A stretch of DNA of 64,000 nucleotides from Streptomyces spongiicola (lineage in GTDB: Bacteria; Actinomycetota; Actinomycetes; Streptomycetales; Streptomycetaceae): contig NZ_CP029254.1 in the NCBI RefSeq assembly GCF_003122365.1, positions 3,677,001 through 3,741,000 of the forward strand. The letters run 5' to 3'. The notes beneath the pieces were generated by a model. That model was not told where the DNA came from. It did not search any database and saw nothing but the letters and a program-made list of their open reading frames with translations. This document shows, piece after piece, positions 1 to 9,252 of this stretch (positions are counted from its first letter, which is position 1; every line of letters starts with the position of its first letter). Both the position numbers and the translations under genes were made by a program.

Positions 1-1
1 C

Positions 2-3000
2 TCCGACCTGACTGCTGAGCGCTTCGTGCCGGACCCGTACGGTGATTCACCGGGTACCCGCCTGTACCGCACCGGTGACCTGGTGCGTCAGCTCTCCGAC
101 GGGGCCGTCGAGTTCCTCGGCCGTATCGACGACCAGGTCAAGATCCGCGGCTACCGCGTCGAACTCGGCGAGATCCAGGCCGTCCTCACCGAACACCCCG
201 CGGTCCGCGAGGCGTTCCTCACCGTCCACGAGGGCCCGCTGACCGCGTACTATGCGCCGGCCGACGCGTCCGCAGACTCCGTACGCGCCCATCTGGCCGA
301 CCGGCTGCCCGAGTACATGCTGCCCGGGACTCTGATCGCTCTGGACGCCCTGCCGCTGAACGCCAACGGCAAGGTCGACCGGCGTGCCCTGCCCGCCCCG
401 GACGCCGATGCGGCCGTGGACGACGGTCATGTCGCGCCGCGCACGGTGACCGAGGAGCGGATCGCCGGGATATGGGCCCAGGTGCTGGGGCGGGACCGGG
501 TCGGTGTCGAGGACGGCTTCTTCGAGATCGGCGGCCACTCCATCCGCGCCGTCGCGCTCGTCGGCGCGCTGCGCGCGGCCGGATTCGACATCGGGGTCAG
601 GGACGTCTTCGAGCACCGCACGGTCGCCGAGCTGAGCGAGTTCCTCACCGGCCGCCCCGCGCGCACCGAGGTGGATGTGCCCGTCGAGCGGTTCGCGCTG
701 ATCGGCGCCGAGGACCGGCAGACGCTCCCGGGCGACGCCGTGGACGCCTACCCGCTGACGCAGGTGCAGCTCGGCATGGTCCTGGAGATGCTGGCGGACG
801 ACACCGGGCACGCCTACCACAACGTCTCCTCGTTCCGGATCAGCGAGCCGGAGCCGTTCTCGGAGCCGGCGCTGCGCGTCGCCGCCGACGTGGTCGCGGC
901 CCGCCACGAGATGCTACGCACCTCCTTCCACCTCGACGGCTGCACACAGCCGCTCCAGGTGGTGCACTCCGAGGCCACCGTCCCAGTGGCCGTGCACGAC
1001 CTGAGGGAGCTGAACGAAGAGCAACGGCGTGCCGCCGTCCGGGAGTTCATCGCCCGTGAGCGCGCCGACCTGTTCGACCTGGAGCGGGCACCGCTGCTGC
1101 GGATGACCGCTCACGTCGAGGACGACGGCTGGCGGCTCGGGCTGACCGTCTGCCACGCCATCACCGAGGGCTGGAGCCACCGGGCGCTGCTGATGGAGCT
1201 GCTCGACGAGTACCGCCGGGTGCGCGACGGCGGGGAACCGTCCGAGGTGCCCACGCCGCCCGTGCGCTACGCCGATTTCGTCGCCGCCGAACTGCGCTCG
1301 CTGGAGTCGGAGCCGGACCGGGCGTACTGGCGGCGGGTCACGAGCGGCTACGCGCGCTTCTCCCTGCCGGCGGCCTGGGCCGGCGACCGCACCGCCGAGC
1401 GGGAGCGCTACCGGGTCGCCGTGCAGCTCGGCCCGTACGAGTCCGGGCTGCGCGCGCTGGCCGCCCGGGCCCGCGTCTCGGTCAAGAGCGTGCTGCTGGC
1501 CGCACATCTGAAGGTGCTCAGCCTGCTCACCGAGGAGACCCGGTTCCACTCGGGCCTGGTGTTCAGCGCCCGCCCCGAGGCGCCGGGCGCCGACCGGGTG
1601 TACGGCATGTACCTCAACTCCCTGCCGTTCGCATTCGACGCGGACCGTGACCGCACCTGGGAGGAACTGGTCCGAGACGTCTTCGCGCACGAGGCGGGCA
1701 TGTGGGAGCACCGTCGGCACCCGATGCCGGCGATCCAGCACGACGCGGGGGTGGAACGCCTGCTGGACGTCCGCTTCAGCTACCAGGACTTCGACCACGT
1801 CGAAACCGAGCGCGTCGACCTGGCCGACAGCTCCGGCGAGGGCGCGACCGAGTTCGACCTCGCGGTGTCGGCGGTCTCCGGCTACCTGCTGATGGCCACG
1901 CACACCCACGCGCTGTCCCGCGAGAACGCCGACCGGCTCACCGCGCTGTACGCGGCGGTCCTGGCCGCCATAACCGAGGACCCGGCCGGCGACGCCCGCC
2001 TGGTGCCGCTGCCGGCCGAGGACCTGGAGCGGCAGCTGGTGACCTGGAACGACGCCGCGCACGAGGCCGAGATCGCCTCCGTGCTCCAGCTGTTCGAGGC
2101 GCAGGCCGCCCGCGTCCCCCACGCTCCGGCGGTGACCCTCGGGACGGAGACGGTGATGTACGCCGAGCTGGATGCGCAGGCCAACCGGCTGGCGCACGCC
2201 CTGCGGGAGCGCGGCGTCGACGCCGAAGCGCGCGTCGCGGTCCAGCTGGACCGGGGTCCCTCCCTGATCGCGGCTCTGCTCGCGGTGTGGAAGGCGGGCG
2301 GCACGTATGTGCCGGTCGACCCGTCCTGCCCGGTGGAGCGCGTCGCCTCCATCGTGGCGACCTCGGGTGCCCGGGTGGCGCTCACCTCCGAGGCGTACGC
2401 CGGCCGGTTCTCTTCCGCCCAGGTGCTGCTCGCCGACGCGCACGTCAGCGCCTGGCCCGCGACCGCGCCGGTGCGGGTGGACGATCTGGACCGGCTGGCC
2501 TATGTCATCTTCACCTCTGGCTCCACCGGTGTTCCCAAAGGTGTCGAGGTCACCCACCGTGGTCTGGTCAACCATGTGGCCTGGGCGGCCCGCGAACTCG
2601 CCGCGCGCGGCACCGGAGGTGCCGCGCTGTTCTCCTCGGTCGCCTTCGACCTGGTCGTGCCCAACCTGTGGGCACCACTGGTCACCGGGCAGCGGGTGTT
2701 CGCGGTACCCCAGGACACCGAGCCCGGGCAACTGGGCCGTGCGCTGCTGGCCGAGGCGCCGTACAGCTTCGTCAAGCTGACCCCGGGCCACCTGGACCTG
2801 CTCGCGGAGCAGCTCACCACCGAACAGGCGGATGAGCTGGCGGCGGTCGTGGTGGTGGCGGGCGAGGCGCTGCCCGGCACCACGGCGGACCGGTCGCTGG
2901 ACATCCTCGGCCCCGATCGCCTGATCAACGAGTACGGCCCGACCGAGGCGTCCGTCGGCTCCACGGTCTTCCCGGTGACGGAGCCGGCCGGCCGCGAGGT

Positions 3001-5179
3001 GGTCCCGATCGGGCGTCCGCTGCCGAACATGCGGACATACGTGCTGGATTCGGCGATGTATCCGGTGCCGGTGGGTGTGCCGGGCGAACTGTACGTCGGC
3101 GGCACGGGCGTGGCGCGTGGGTACGCGGGCCGCCCCGACCTGACCGCGGAGCGCTTCGTGCCCGACCCGTACGGAGAGGTGCCGGGTGCTCGTCTGTACC
3201 GCACCGGCGACCTGGTCCGTCAGCTCCCCGACGGTGTCGTCGAGTTCCTCGGCCGCATCGACGACCAGGTCAAGATCCGCGGCTACCGCGTCGAACTCGG
3301 CGAGATCCAGGCCGTCCTCACCGAACACCCTGCGGTCCGCGAGGCGTTCCTCACCGTCCACGAGCCGGTGCCCGGCGACCGCCGCCTGGTGGCGTACTGG
3401 ACGGCGGCGGGCGAGGCGGCCCCGGCGCCCGAGGTCCTGGCCGAGCACTGCGCGGTGCGCCTGCCCGACTACATGGTGCCCGCGGCCTTCGTGGCCCTGG
3501 ACGTCATGCCGCTGAACGCCAACGGCAAGGTCGACCGGCGCGCCCTGCCGGTGCCCGACCGGGGTGCGCTGCGCACCGGCACGGAGCACGTGCCACCGCG
3601 CACGCCGACGGAGAAGGCGCTGGCCGCCATCTGGTCCGAGGTCCTCGGCGTCGAGCAGATCGGCGTCCACGACCGCTTCTTCGACCTCGGCGGTCACTCC
3701 CTGCTGATGATCAAGATCCTGGCCGCGGCCCGCGCCGCCGGCCTCGCGGTCTCGATCTACCGCATGTACCAGCATGACACCTTGATCGACCTGGCGGCGG
3801 CGGTGGACGGGGACGCGGCCGCCGCGGACGGTGGGCACGGTGCGGCCCCGGCCGCGTCCCGGGACGCGAGCCCGGCGGACGCGGACGCCACCCGGCCGCA
3901 AGCCGCGGCCTCAGGCACCGTCGAGGTGCCCGCCGAGTTGCTGGCGCAGTTGCTCCGGCAGGTCGGCGGGGAAGGCGCCGAGCAGACGAGCGAGGCGGTG
4001 ACGCGGGCCGCCGCGCTGCTCTCCGCCGCGCCGCGGGACCGGGCCCCCGCCACACCGGGCGGACTCGCCGAGGGCATCGACACCGTCATGACCGAGCATC
4101 ACGTGCCCGGTGTCGCCATCGCCGTCATCCGGGACGGTGCGGTGGCGGCCGTCGAGGGCCACGGCGTGCTGGCGGCCGGCAGCCACGCGCCGGTGACGGA
4201 TCGCACGCTGTTCCAGGTCGGCTCCATCAGCAAGCACGTCACCGCGCTGGGCGTGCTGTGCCTGGTGGACCGGGGAATCGTCGACCTGGACGCCGACATC
4301 GACGACTACCTCACCTCCTGGCACCTCGACGAGGCAGCGGATGCTCCGGGACGCATCAGCCTGCGGATGCTGCTCGGACACCGCGCCGGGCTCGCCCGGT
4401 ACCGCGGCCCCGGCTGCCGCCCCGGCGAGCCGGTGCCAAGCCTGCTCGAGCTGTTGGAGGGCAGGCCACCCGCCGCTACCCCGCGGGTGCGCCGCGAGCT
4501 GCCGCCGGGGGAGGTGTTCCGCAAGAGCAGCACGCACTACTGGGTGGTCCAGCAGGTGCTGGAGGACGTCACGGGCGAGCCGTTCGAGCCACTGATGCGG
4601 CGTCTCGTGCTGGACCCGCTCGGTCTCGCCGACAGCAGCTTCGACCAGGACCACCCGCACACCGCCGGCCTGCCCGTGGCCCTCGGCCACGACGTTCACG
4701 GCGCCCCGCTCAAGGGCGGCTGGCGCACCCGCGCCCACCTCGCCGCCGCGGGGCTGTGGACGACGGCGGCGGACACCGCCCGGTTCGTGGTCGCGGTGCG
4801 GGACGCTCTTCTCGGCGCCCCGGACGCACTGATCCCTCAGGCTCTGGCCCGGGAGTTGCTGGCGGGCGAGACCGGCACGTTCTACGGGCTCGGGACCATC
4901 GTCGACGACAGCGGCGACGACCTGGAGTTCGGGCACGGCGGCGAGCCCTCGGGCTACTGGAACATGGCGATCAGCCATCTGCACGGCGGCACCGGATTCG
5001 TCGCCCTGACCAACGCCGACTCCGGCAAGGCCGTCGTCCGACACCTGACCGCCGAACTGGGCCGCACGCACGCCGGGTTCGGCAGTGGATGCCTGGCCTC
5101 CGACTGGCGCACGGCCGAGGGCGGCGACGGGCTCCCGGCGGTCCTCGCCCCCGTCGTCACGGAGGAGGAAGGGGCATGA
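2..5179 (+). CDS. NRPS, 5'-truncated by the window: A(partial)-PCP-C-A-PCP-beta-lactamase-like domain
   Basis: The frame is open from base 2, so the gene starts outside the window. Counting from the Met at base 26, residues 1-125 are the end of an adenylation domain (YRTGDL, then a KIRGYRVELGEI-type motif and NGKVDR). A carrier protein follows (GGHSI, about 168-172), then a condensation domain (240-680) whose HHxxxDG motif reads CHAITEG with the second His kept. Next is a complete adenylation domain (690-1190; TSGSTGVPKG, NEYGPTE) and a second carrier protein (GGHSL near 1222). After a linker, residues 1345-1690 look like a class C beta-lactamase/PBP fold with S1400-I-S-K1403 as SxxK and H1637-G-G in the KTG position. 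No type I thioesterase or epimerase is visible. The last domain probably releases or cyclises the peptide, or may hydrolyse a bond. The peptide is not identified. Confidence 0.93.
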   Translation, partial: SDLTAERFVPDPYGDSPGTRLYRTGDLVRQLSDGAVEFLGRIDDQVKIRGYRVELGEIQAVLTEHPAVREAFLTVHEGPLTAYYAPADASADSVRAHLADRLPEYMLPGTLIALDALPLNANGKVDRRALPAPDADAAVDDGHVAPRTVTEERIAGIWAQVLGRDRVGVEDGFFEIGGHSIRAVALVGALRAAGFDIGVRDVFEHRTVAELSEFLTGRPARTEVDVPVERFALIGAEDRQTLPGDAVDAYPLTQVQLGMVLEMLADDTGHAYHNVSSFRISEPEPFSEPALRVAADVVAARHEMLRTSFHLDGCTQPLQVVHSEATVPVAVHDLRELNEEQRRAAVREFIARERADLFDLERAPLLRMTAHVEDDGWRLGLTVCHAITEGWSHRALLMELLDEYRRVRDGGEPSEVPTPPVRYADFVAAELRSLESEPDRAYWRRVTSGYARFSLPAAWAGDRTAERERYRVAVQLGPYESGLRALAARARVSVKSVLLAAHLKVLSLLTEETRFHSGLVFSARPEAPGADRVYGMYLNSLPFAFDADRDRTWEELVRDVFAHEAGMWEHRRHPMPAIQHDAGVERLLDVRFSYQDFDHVETERVDLADSSGEGATEFDLAVSAVSGYLLMATHTHALSRENADRLTALYAAVLAAITEDPAGDARLVPLPAEDLERQLVTWNDAAHEAEIASVLQLFEAQAARVPHAPAVTLGTETVMYAELDAQANRLAHALRERGVDAEARVAVQLDRGPSLIAALLAVWKAGGTYVPVDPSCPVERVASIVATSGARVALTSEAYAGRFSSAQVLLADAHVSAWPATAPVRVDDLDRLAYVIFTSGSTGVPKGVEVTHRGLVNHVAWAARELAARGTGGAALFSSVAFDLVVPNLWAPLVTGQRVFAVPQDTEPGQLGRALLAEAPYSFVKLTPGHLDLLAEQLTTEQADELAAVVVVAGEALPGTTADRSLDILGPDRLINEYGPTEASVGSTVFPVTEPAGREVVPIGRPLPNMRTYVLDSAMYPVPVGVPGELYVGGTGVARGYAGRPDLTAERFVPDPYGEVPGARLYRTGDLVRQLPDGVVEFLGRIDDQVKIRGYRVELGEIQAVLTEHPAVREAFLTVHEPVPGDRRLVAYWTAAGEAAPAPEVLAEHCAVRLPDYMVPAAFVALDVMPLNANGKVDRRALPVPDRGALRTGTEHVPPRTPTEKALAAIWSEVLGVEQIGVHDRFFDLGGHSLLMIKILAAARAAGLAVSIYRMYQHDTLIDLAAAVDGDAAAADGGHGAAPAASRDASPADADATRPQAAASGTVEVPAELLAQLLRQVGGEGAEQTSEAVTRAAALLSAAPRDRAPATPGGLAEGIDTVMTEHHVPGVAIAVIRDGAVAAVEGHGVLAAGSHAPVTDRTLFQVGSISKHVTALGVLCLVDRGIVDLDADIDDYLTSWHLDEAADAPGRISLRMLLGHRAGLARYRGPGCRPGEPVPSLLELLEGRPPAATPRVRRELPPGEVFRKSSTHYWVVQQVLEDVTGEPFEPLMRRLVLDPLGLADSSFDQDHPHTAGLPVALGHDVHGAPLKGGWRTRAHLAAAGLWTTAADTARFVVAVRDALLGAPDALIPQALARELLAGETGTFYGLGTIVDDSGDDLEFGHGGEPSGYWNMAISHLHGGTGFVALTNADSGKAVVRHLTAELGRTHAGFGSGCLASDWRTAEGGDGLPAVLAPVVTEEEGA

Positions 5180-5183
5180 CCCC

Positions 5184-5205
5184 GCGCTCCCCGCACGGGG
5201 AGCGC
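5184..5205 (+). terminator. Hairpin between the NRPS and the carbamoyltransferase
   Basis: A perfect 9-bp stem (GCGCTCCCC / GGGGAGCGC) with a 4-base loop starts five bases after the NRPS stop codon. No T-run follows. It could reduce read-through, protect the 3' end of the NRPS message or be a processing site. The next gene has its own ribosome binding site. Confidence 0.4.
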
Positions 5206-5264
5206 ACAGCCCCGCCCGCCACCCATCGGCCGGCCCGCACCCCTGAAGGAAAGAGGAGCAATCC

Positions 5265-6188
5265 GTGGCACCCGTACGGCACCTGATCTCCATCGACGAC
5301 CTCGACGACGCGGATCTGCAGGCTCTGGTCGCCCGGGGGGCGGAGTTCTCGGCCGGCACCGCCGGCCGGCCGACTCCGCTCGCCGGGGACGTCGTCGGTG
5401 TCTACTTCAGCAGGACCTCCACCCGTACCCGCACCGCCTTCTCCAGCGGCGCACTGCGTCTGGGCGCGCAGATCATCGCGTACGGCCCCGACGACCTTCA
5501 GCTCAACACCGGTGAGACCAGCGAGGACACCGGCCGGGTGATGTCCCGCATGCTCGACGTCCTCGTCGCCCGCACCGCGGGCGACCCCGCGGAGATGCGC
5601 GCCTGGGCCGCCCAGGACCGGATGGCCGTGATCAACGCGATGAGCGCCGACGAGCACCCCACCCAGGCACTGACCGACCTGACCACGATGCGCCGGCACT
5701 TCGGCCAGGTCGAGGGCTTGCGTGTGCTCTACGTAGGCGAGGGCAACAACACCGCCTCCGCGCTCTCCCTCGCCCTGACCCGCTTCCCCGGCGTCGAGTT
5801 CGAACTGCGCACTCCGCCCGGCTACGGCCTGACCCCCTCCTACCGCGAGCGCGCGGCCGAGCAGGCCGCACGGTACGGGGCAGTGTTCCGCGAGCGCCAC
5901 GATATGGGCGAGTTGCCTGCCGACCTTGACGTCGTCTACACCACGCGCTGGCAGACCACCGGCACCAGCAAACCCGACCCCGACTGGCGCACGGTTTTCG
6001 CCCCGTTCCAGGTGACCGAGGCGCTGTGGGAGACCAACCCCAAGGCCGTCTTCATGCACGACCTGCCCGCGCACCGCGGCGACGAGGTCACCGCCGAGGT
6101 CCTCGACGGCCCCGCGAGCATCGCCTTCGCGCAGGCCGAGAACAAGATGCACAGCGCGATGGCGGTCCTGGATTGGTGCCGGGCATGA
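5265..6188 (+). CDS. Aspartate/ornithine carbamoyltransferase family enzyme of the peptide cluster
   Basis: The 307-residue protein has the carbamoyl-phosphate site S52-T-R-T-R and H131-P-T-Q, the hallmarks of transcarbamoylases that move a carbamoyl group from carbamoyl phosphate to an amine. The usual ornithine-binding HCLP loop reads H265-D-L-P-A-H-R-G, so the amine acceptor may differ from ornithine. The GTG start is preceded by an AGGAAAGAGGAG ribosome site. The stop overlaps the exporter start as ATGA, so the gene is translationally coupled to the cluster. It probably makes a ureido or citrulline-like building block or carbamoylates the product. A resistant housekeeping-type OTCase, as known for phaseolotoxin producers, is an alternative. 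Confidence 0.85.
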   Translation: MAPVRHLISIDDLDDADLQALVARGAEFSAGTAGRPTPLAGDVVGVYFSRTSTRTRTAFSSGALRLGAQIIAYGPDDLQLNTGETSEDTGRVMSRMLDVLVARTAGDPAEMRAWAAQDRMAVINAMSADEHPTQALTDLTTMRRHFGQVEGLRVLYVGEGNNTASALSLALTRFPGVEFELRTPPGYGLTPSYRERAAEQAARYGAVFRERHDMGELPADLDVVYTTRWQTTGTSKPDPDWRTVFAPFQVTEALWETNPKAVFMHDLPAHRGDEVTAEVLDGPASIAFAQAENKMHSAMAVLDWCRA

Positions 6189-7504
6189 CACACGTCGAGG
6201 GCGCCGAGGCCGTCGACGGGCCCGCCGACGGATCCGCGACGGCCGCGGAGGCAGGCCCGGACCGTCCGCTGCGCCACAACCGGGACTTCCTGCTGCTGTG
6301 GTCCGGGGCGAGCCTGTCCTTCCTCGCCGCCCGCGTCACGGCAGTCGCCTACCCGTTGATCGTGCTGTGGCACACCGGCTCCCCGCTGGCCATGTCCGTT
6401 GTGTCCACGGCGGCCCTGCTGCCGCTGCTGCTGGTGCAGTTGCCGGCCGGCGCGCTGGTGGACCGCTGGAACCGGCGGCGGCTGATGCTGGTGTGCGAGG
6501 CGGGCCGATTGGTCGCGGTCGGCAGCGTCGCGCTCGCCCTCGCAGCGGGTCGGATGACGGTGGCACACCTGGCGGCCTGTGCCTTCGTCGAGGCGTCCCT
6601 CGCGGTGTTCTACCGGCTCGCCGAACGGGGCGCCGTACGCAACATCGTGCATCCGGCGCACCTGCCGACCGCTCTCGCGCAGAACGAGGCGCGAGGCCGG
6701 GCGGCCGGGCTGCTCGGCCAGCCCGGCGGGGTGCTGCTGCAGTCGGCGGCCCGCTGGCTGCCGTTCGGCTTCGGCGCGCTCGGCTATCTGGTCTCCGCCC
6801 TCTCCCTGCTGCTGATCCGCAAGGACTTCCAGCAGGAACGCGCCGACCGTACCTGCCGGCACCGGATGGCGACGGAGGTCGCGGAGGGGATGCGCTGGCT
6901 GTGGCGGCAGCGGTTCCTGCGCGCGGCGCTCGGGTACGTCGCCGGCACCAACGTGCTGTTCCAGATGCTGGCACTCGCCCTGATCCTGCGGATCAAGGAG
7001 GCGGGGCTGCCCTCGGCGACGCTCGCCGTCGTCTTGGGGATCGGCGGCGTCGGCGGCCTGTGCGGAGCACTCGCGGGCGGCCGGATTCAGCGCCGGATGC
7101 GCCAGCGCATGCTGCTCATCGGCGGGGCCGTGGCGTGGGCGCTGCTGATCGGTGCGATGGGCCTCACCAGCGAGCCGGTGGCGCTCGGCACGCTGTACGC
7201 CGGCACCGGGTTCGTCGGCGCGGTGTTCAACGTCGGCGCGTCCGTTTACCAGGTCCGCACCACCCCCGACGCCCTTCAGGGCCGGGTCGCCGCCACGGCG
7301 GGACTCATCGGTTCCGGGACCAACGCACTCGGCTCGGTCGCGGCAGGCCTGCTTCTCGCGGCTTGGGGGGCCGAGACCACTGTCCGCGCGATCGCCGCCG
7401 CCATGGCCGTACTGGCCCTGCTCGCCGTCCTGGCACCGGATTTGAAGGGAGAGATCACGGATGACCGGACCGACACGGGCACCGGCAGCATCACGGGGGG
7501 CTGA
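6185..7504 (+). CDS. MFS exporter, EntS-like
   Basis: The 439-residue protein has a polar N-terminal tail and then about twelve hydrophobic segments. It carries the loop-2 signature of the major facilitator superfamily (GALVDRWNRRRLM) and late motifs such as QVRTTPDALQGRV, typical of the EntS/macrolide-efflux group. The ATG at 6185 overlaps the upstream TGA. Its own 3' end overlaps the thioesterase gene by 44 bp. In this setting it probably exports the peptide or gives self-resistance. A degenerate paralogue lies at 10937-13460. Confidence 0.88.
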   Translation: MTHVEGAEAVDGPADGSATAAEAGPDRPLRHNRDFLLLWSGASLSFLAARVTAVAYPLIVLWHTGSPLAMSVVSTAALLPLLLVQLPAGALVDRWNRRRLMLVCEAGRLVAVGSVALALAAGRMTVAHLAACAFVEASLAVFYRLAERGAVRNIVHPAHLPTALAQNEARGRAAGLLGQPGGVLLQSAARWLPFGFGALGYLVSALSLLLIRKDFQQERADRTCRHRMATEVAEGMRWLWRQRFLRAALGYVAGTNVLFQMLALALILRIKEAGLPSATLAVVLGIGGVGGLCGALAGGRIQRRMRQRMLLIGGAVAWALLIGAMGLTSEPVALGTLYAGTGFVGAVFNVGASVYQVRTTPDALQGRVAATAGLIGSGTNALGSVAAGLLLAAWGAETTVRAIAAAMAVLALLAVLAPDLKGEITDDRTDTGTGSITGG

Positions 7505-8261
7505 CCGGTCCGGGTGGGGGGACCCGTGGCTCAGGACCTACCCGGCCGCGTCCGGCCGGCCGCCCCGGATTCGTCTGGTGTGCTTCCCGCACGCGGGCGG
7601 AACCGCCCAGCTCTTCCACGGCTGGGCAGCACGGCTGCCCAAGGACGTGGAACTGCTCGCAGTCCGCTACCCGGGCCGTCAGGAGCGCCTGTCCGAGCCG
7701 TTCGCCGAGGACATGGCAGAGCTCGCCGACGCTGTCACCGCCGCACTCCTGCCTCGCCTAGATCGTCCGCTCGCCCTGTTCGGGCACAGCATGGGCTCGA
7801 CCGTCGCCTACGAGACCGCCCTGCGGCTGCAGTCCCGGCACGGGGTCGTGCCGCGCCGGCTGATCGTCTCGGCCCGCTCGGCGCCCCACCGGATCCGCCG
7901 CACGGGCTTGCACCGTCGCGGCGACGACGAACTGCTCGCCGGGGTACGCCGACTGGGCTCGCTGGGCTCCGAGGCGTACGACATCCCCGAGCTGCGCGAA
8001 CTGCTGCTGCCCGCGCTGCGCGCCGACTACCGGCTTGTCGAGAACTACCGACCCGCGTCACCGCCCGTGTCGACGTGGGCCCCGATCACCGCGTGTCTCG
8101 GGCTCCAGGACCCCGGCTGCGACCCAGACTCCGTACTGGCCTGGTCCGAGCTGACCCGGGCCGATGACTTCGCCCTGCGCGCCTACCGGGGCGACCACTT
8201 CTACCTCGCTCCCTGGGAGGCGGAGCTGGTCGCCGACATCACCAAGGATCTGGAGGCATGA
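7461..8261 (+). CDS. Type II thioesterase
   Basis: The 266-residue alpha/beta hydrolase has the nucleophile elbow GHSMGS (S110) and a C-terminal GDHFYL with H246, the layout of stand-alone thioesterases that clear misprimed carrier proteins. The N-terminal VCFPHAGG motif is also typical. The ATG at 7461 lies inside the exporter gene, so translation is probably coupled. The NRPS shown has no type I thioesterase, so this enzyme edits in trans and could help release, although editing is the usual role. Confidence 0.92.
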   Translation: MTGPTRAPAASRGADRSGWGDPWLRTYPAASGRPPRIRLVCFPHAGGTAQLFHGWAARLPKDVELLAVRYPGRQERLSEPFAEDMAELADAVTAALLPRLDRPLALFGHSMGSTVAYETALRLQSRHGVVPRRLIVSARSAPHRIRRTGLHRRGDDELLAGVRRLGSLGSEAYDIPELRELLLPALRADYRLVENYRPASPPVSTWAPITACLGLQDPGCDPDSVLAWSELTRADDFALRAYRGDHFYLAPWEAELVADITKDLEA

Positions 8262-8265
8262 ACCG

Positions 8266-9204
8266 ATGACACAGACCGACATCTGGACCCCGCTGGAGAT
8301 CGAGGCCGAGTTCGGCGGCGACGCCGGCGAACTCGTCGCCCGTCTCGAGGACATGGGAACGCGGGAACTGACCCGGCTGCTGACGGAGGAGAAGGGCCTG
8401 GTCTTCCGGGGCTTCGAGGTCACCCACGATCACCTGGACGAGGTGCTGGACCTGCTGCTGCCCAACCGGCTCGCCTATGTGCACGGCAACTCGCCGCGCA
8501 CCAAGGTCGGCAGCAACGTCTACACCTCCACCGAGTACCCGCAGGAGTTCACCATCTCGATGCACAACGAGATGAGCTACGCCCACGCCTGGCCGGCCCG
8601 CCTCGCTTTCTACTGCCAGATCCAGCCGGGCAGCGGCGGCGCCACCCCGGTGGTGGACGCGGGGCTGTGGCTGAACTCCCTGGACGCCGAGGTGCGCGAG
8701 GCCTTCGCGGGCGGCGTGCGCTATGTGCAGAACCTGCACGACGGCTACGGCCTGGGCAAGAGCTGGCAGGACACCTTCGAGACGACCAGCCGCGCGGATG
8801 TGGAGGCGTTCCTCGACCCGACCGGCGCCACCTGGGAGTGGCGGGCCGACGGCGGGCTGCGCGTCTCATCGGTACGCCCGGCCACCACTCGCCATCCCGT
8901 CATCGGCACGGAGGTGTGGTTCAACCAGTCCGACCAGTGGCACCCCGCCGGCCTCGGCGACGACACCGCGGCCGCCCTGGCGCAGATCCTGCCCGAGGAG
9001 GACCTGCCGCAGAACGTCACCTTCGCCGACGGCAGCCCCATCCCGGCCGCGTACGTCGAGCAGATACGCGACCGCGCCCTGGAACACGCCGTCGACGTCG
9101 ACTGGCGCACCGGTGACCTCCTGGTGATCGACAACGTCCTGCTGGCCCATGGCCGCCGCCCCTTCACCGGCGAGCGCCGGATCCTGGTCGCGATGTCGGA
9201 CTGA
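8266..9204 (+). CDS. Fe(II)/2-oxoglutarate oxygenase, TauD/SyrP-like (copy 1)
   Basis: The 312-residue enzyme has a facial triad of H100-N-E102 and H295 (VIDNVLLAHGRRPF), followed by an Arg-rich strand that would bind 2-oxoglutarate. The HxE rather than HxD triad is seen in amino-acid hydroxylases such as SyrP, AsnO and clavaminate synthase. It probably hydroxylates a beta carbon of an amino acid, free or carrier-bound. The ATG at 8266 follows the thioesterase stop by four bases. It is a distant paralogue of the gene at 10017 and shares its VYTSTxYP and FNxxxxxHxxxL segments. Confidence 0.9.
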   Translation: MTQTDIWTPLEIEAEFGGDAGELVARLEDMGTRELTRLLTEEKGLVFRGFEVTHDHLDEVLDLLLPNRLAYVHGNSPRTKVGSNVYTSTEYPQEFTISMHNEMSYAHAWPARLAFYCQIQPGSGGATPVVDAGLWLNSLDAEVREAFAGGVRYVQNLHDGYGLGKSWQDTFETTSRADVEAFLDPTGATWEWRADGGLRVSSVRPATTRHPVIGTEVWFNQSDQWHPAGLGDDTAAALAQILPEEDLPQNVTFADGSPIPAAYVEQIRDRALEHAVDVDWRTGDLLVIDNVLLAHGRRPFTGERRILVAMSD

Positions 9205-9252
9205 CCGTCCCGCTCCGCCCACGCGCGACCCACCGATGAACGGACTGAGGCG

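Noticed and set aside
914..3901. Long open frames on the strand opposite the NRPS
   Set aside because: They are mirror images caused by high GC at third positions. They have no domain content, whereas the sense frame carries all NRPS motifs.
5176..5286. A 36-codon frame starting with ATG after GGAGGAGGAAGG, between the NRPS and carbamoyltransferase genes
   Set aside because: The purine run encodes the end of the NRPS, the product has no recognisable features and it is not MbtH-like. The frame also overlaps the next gene.
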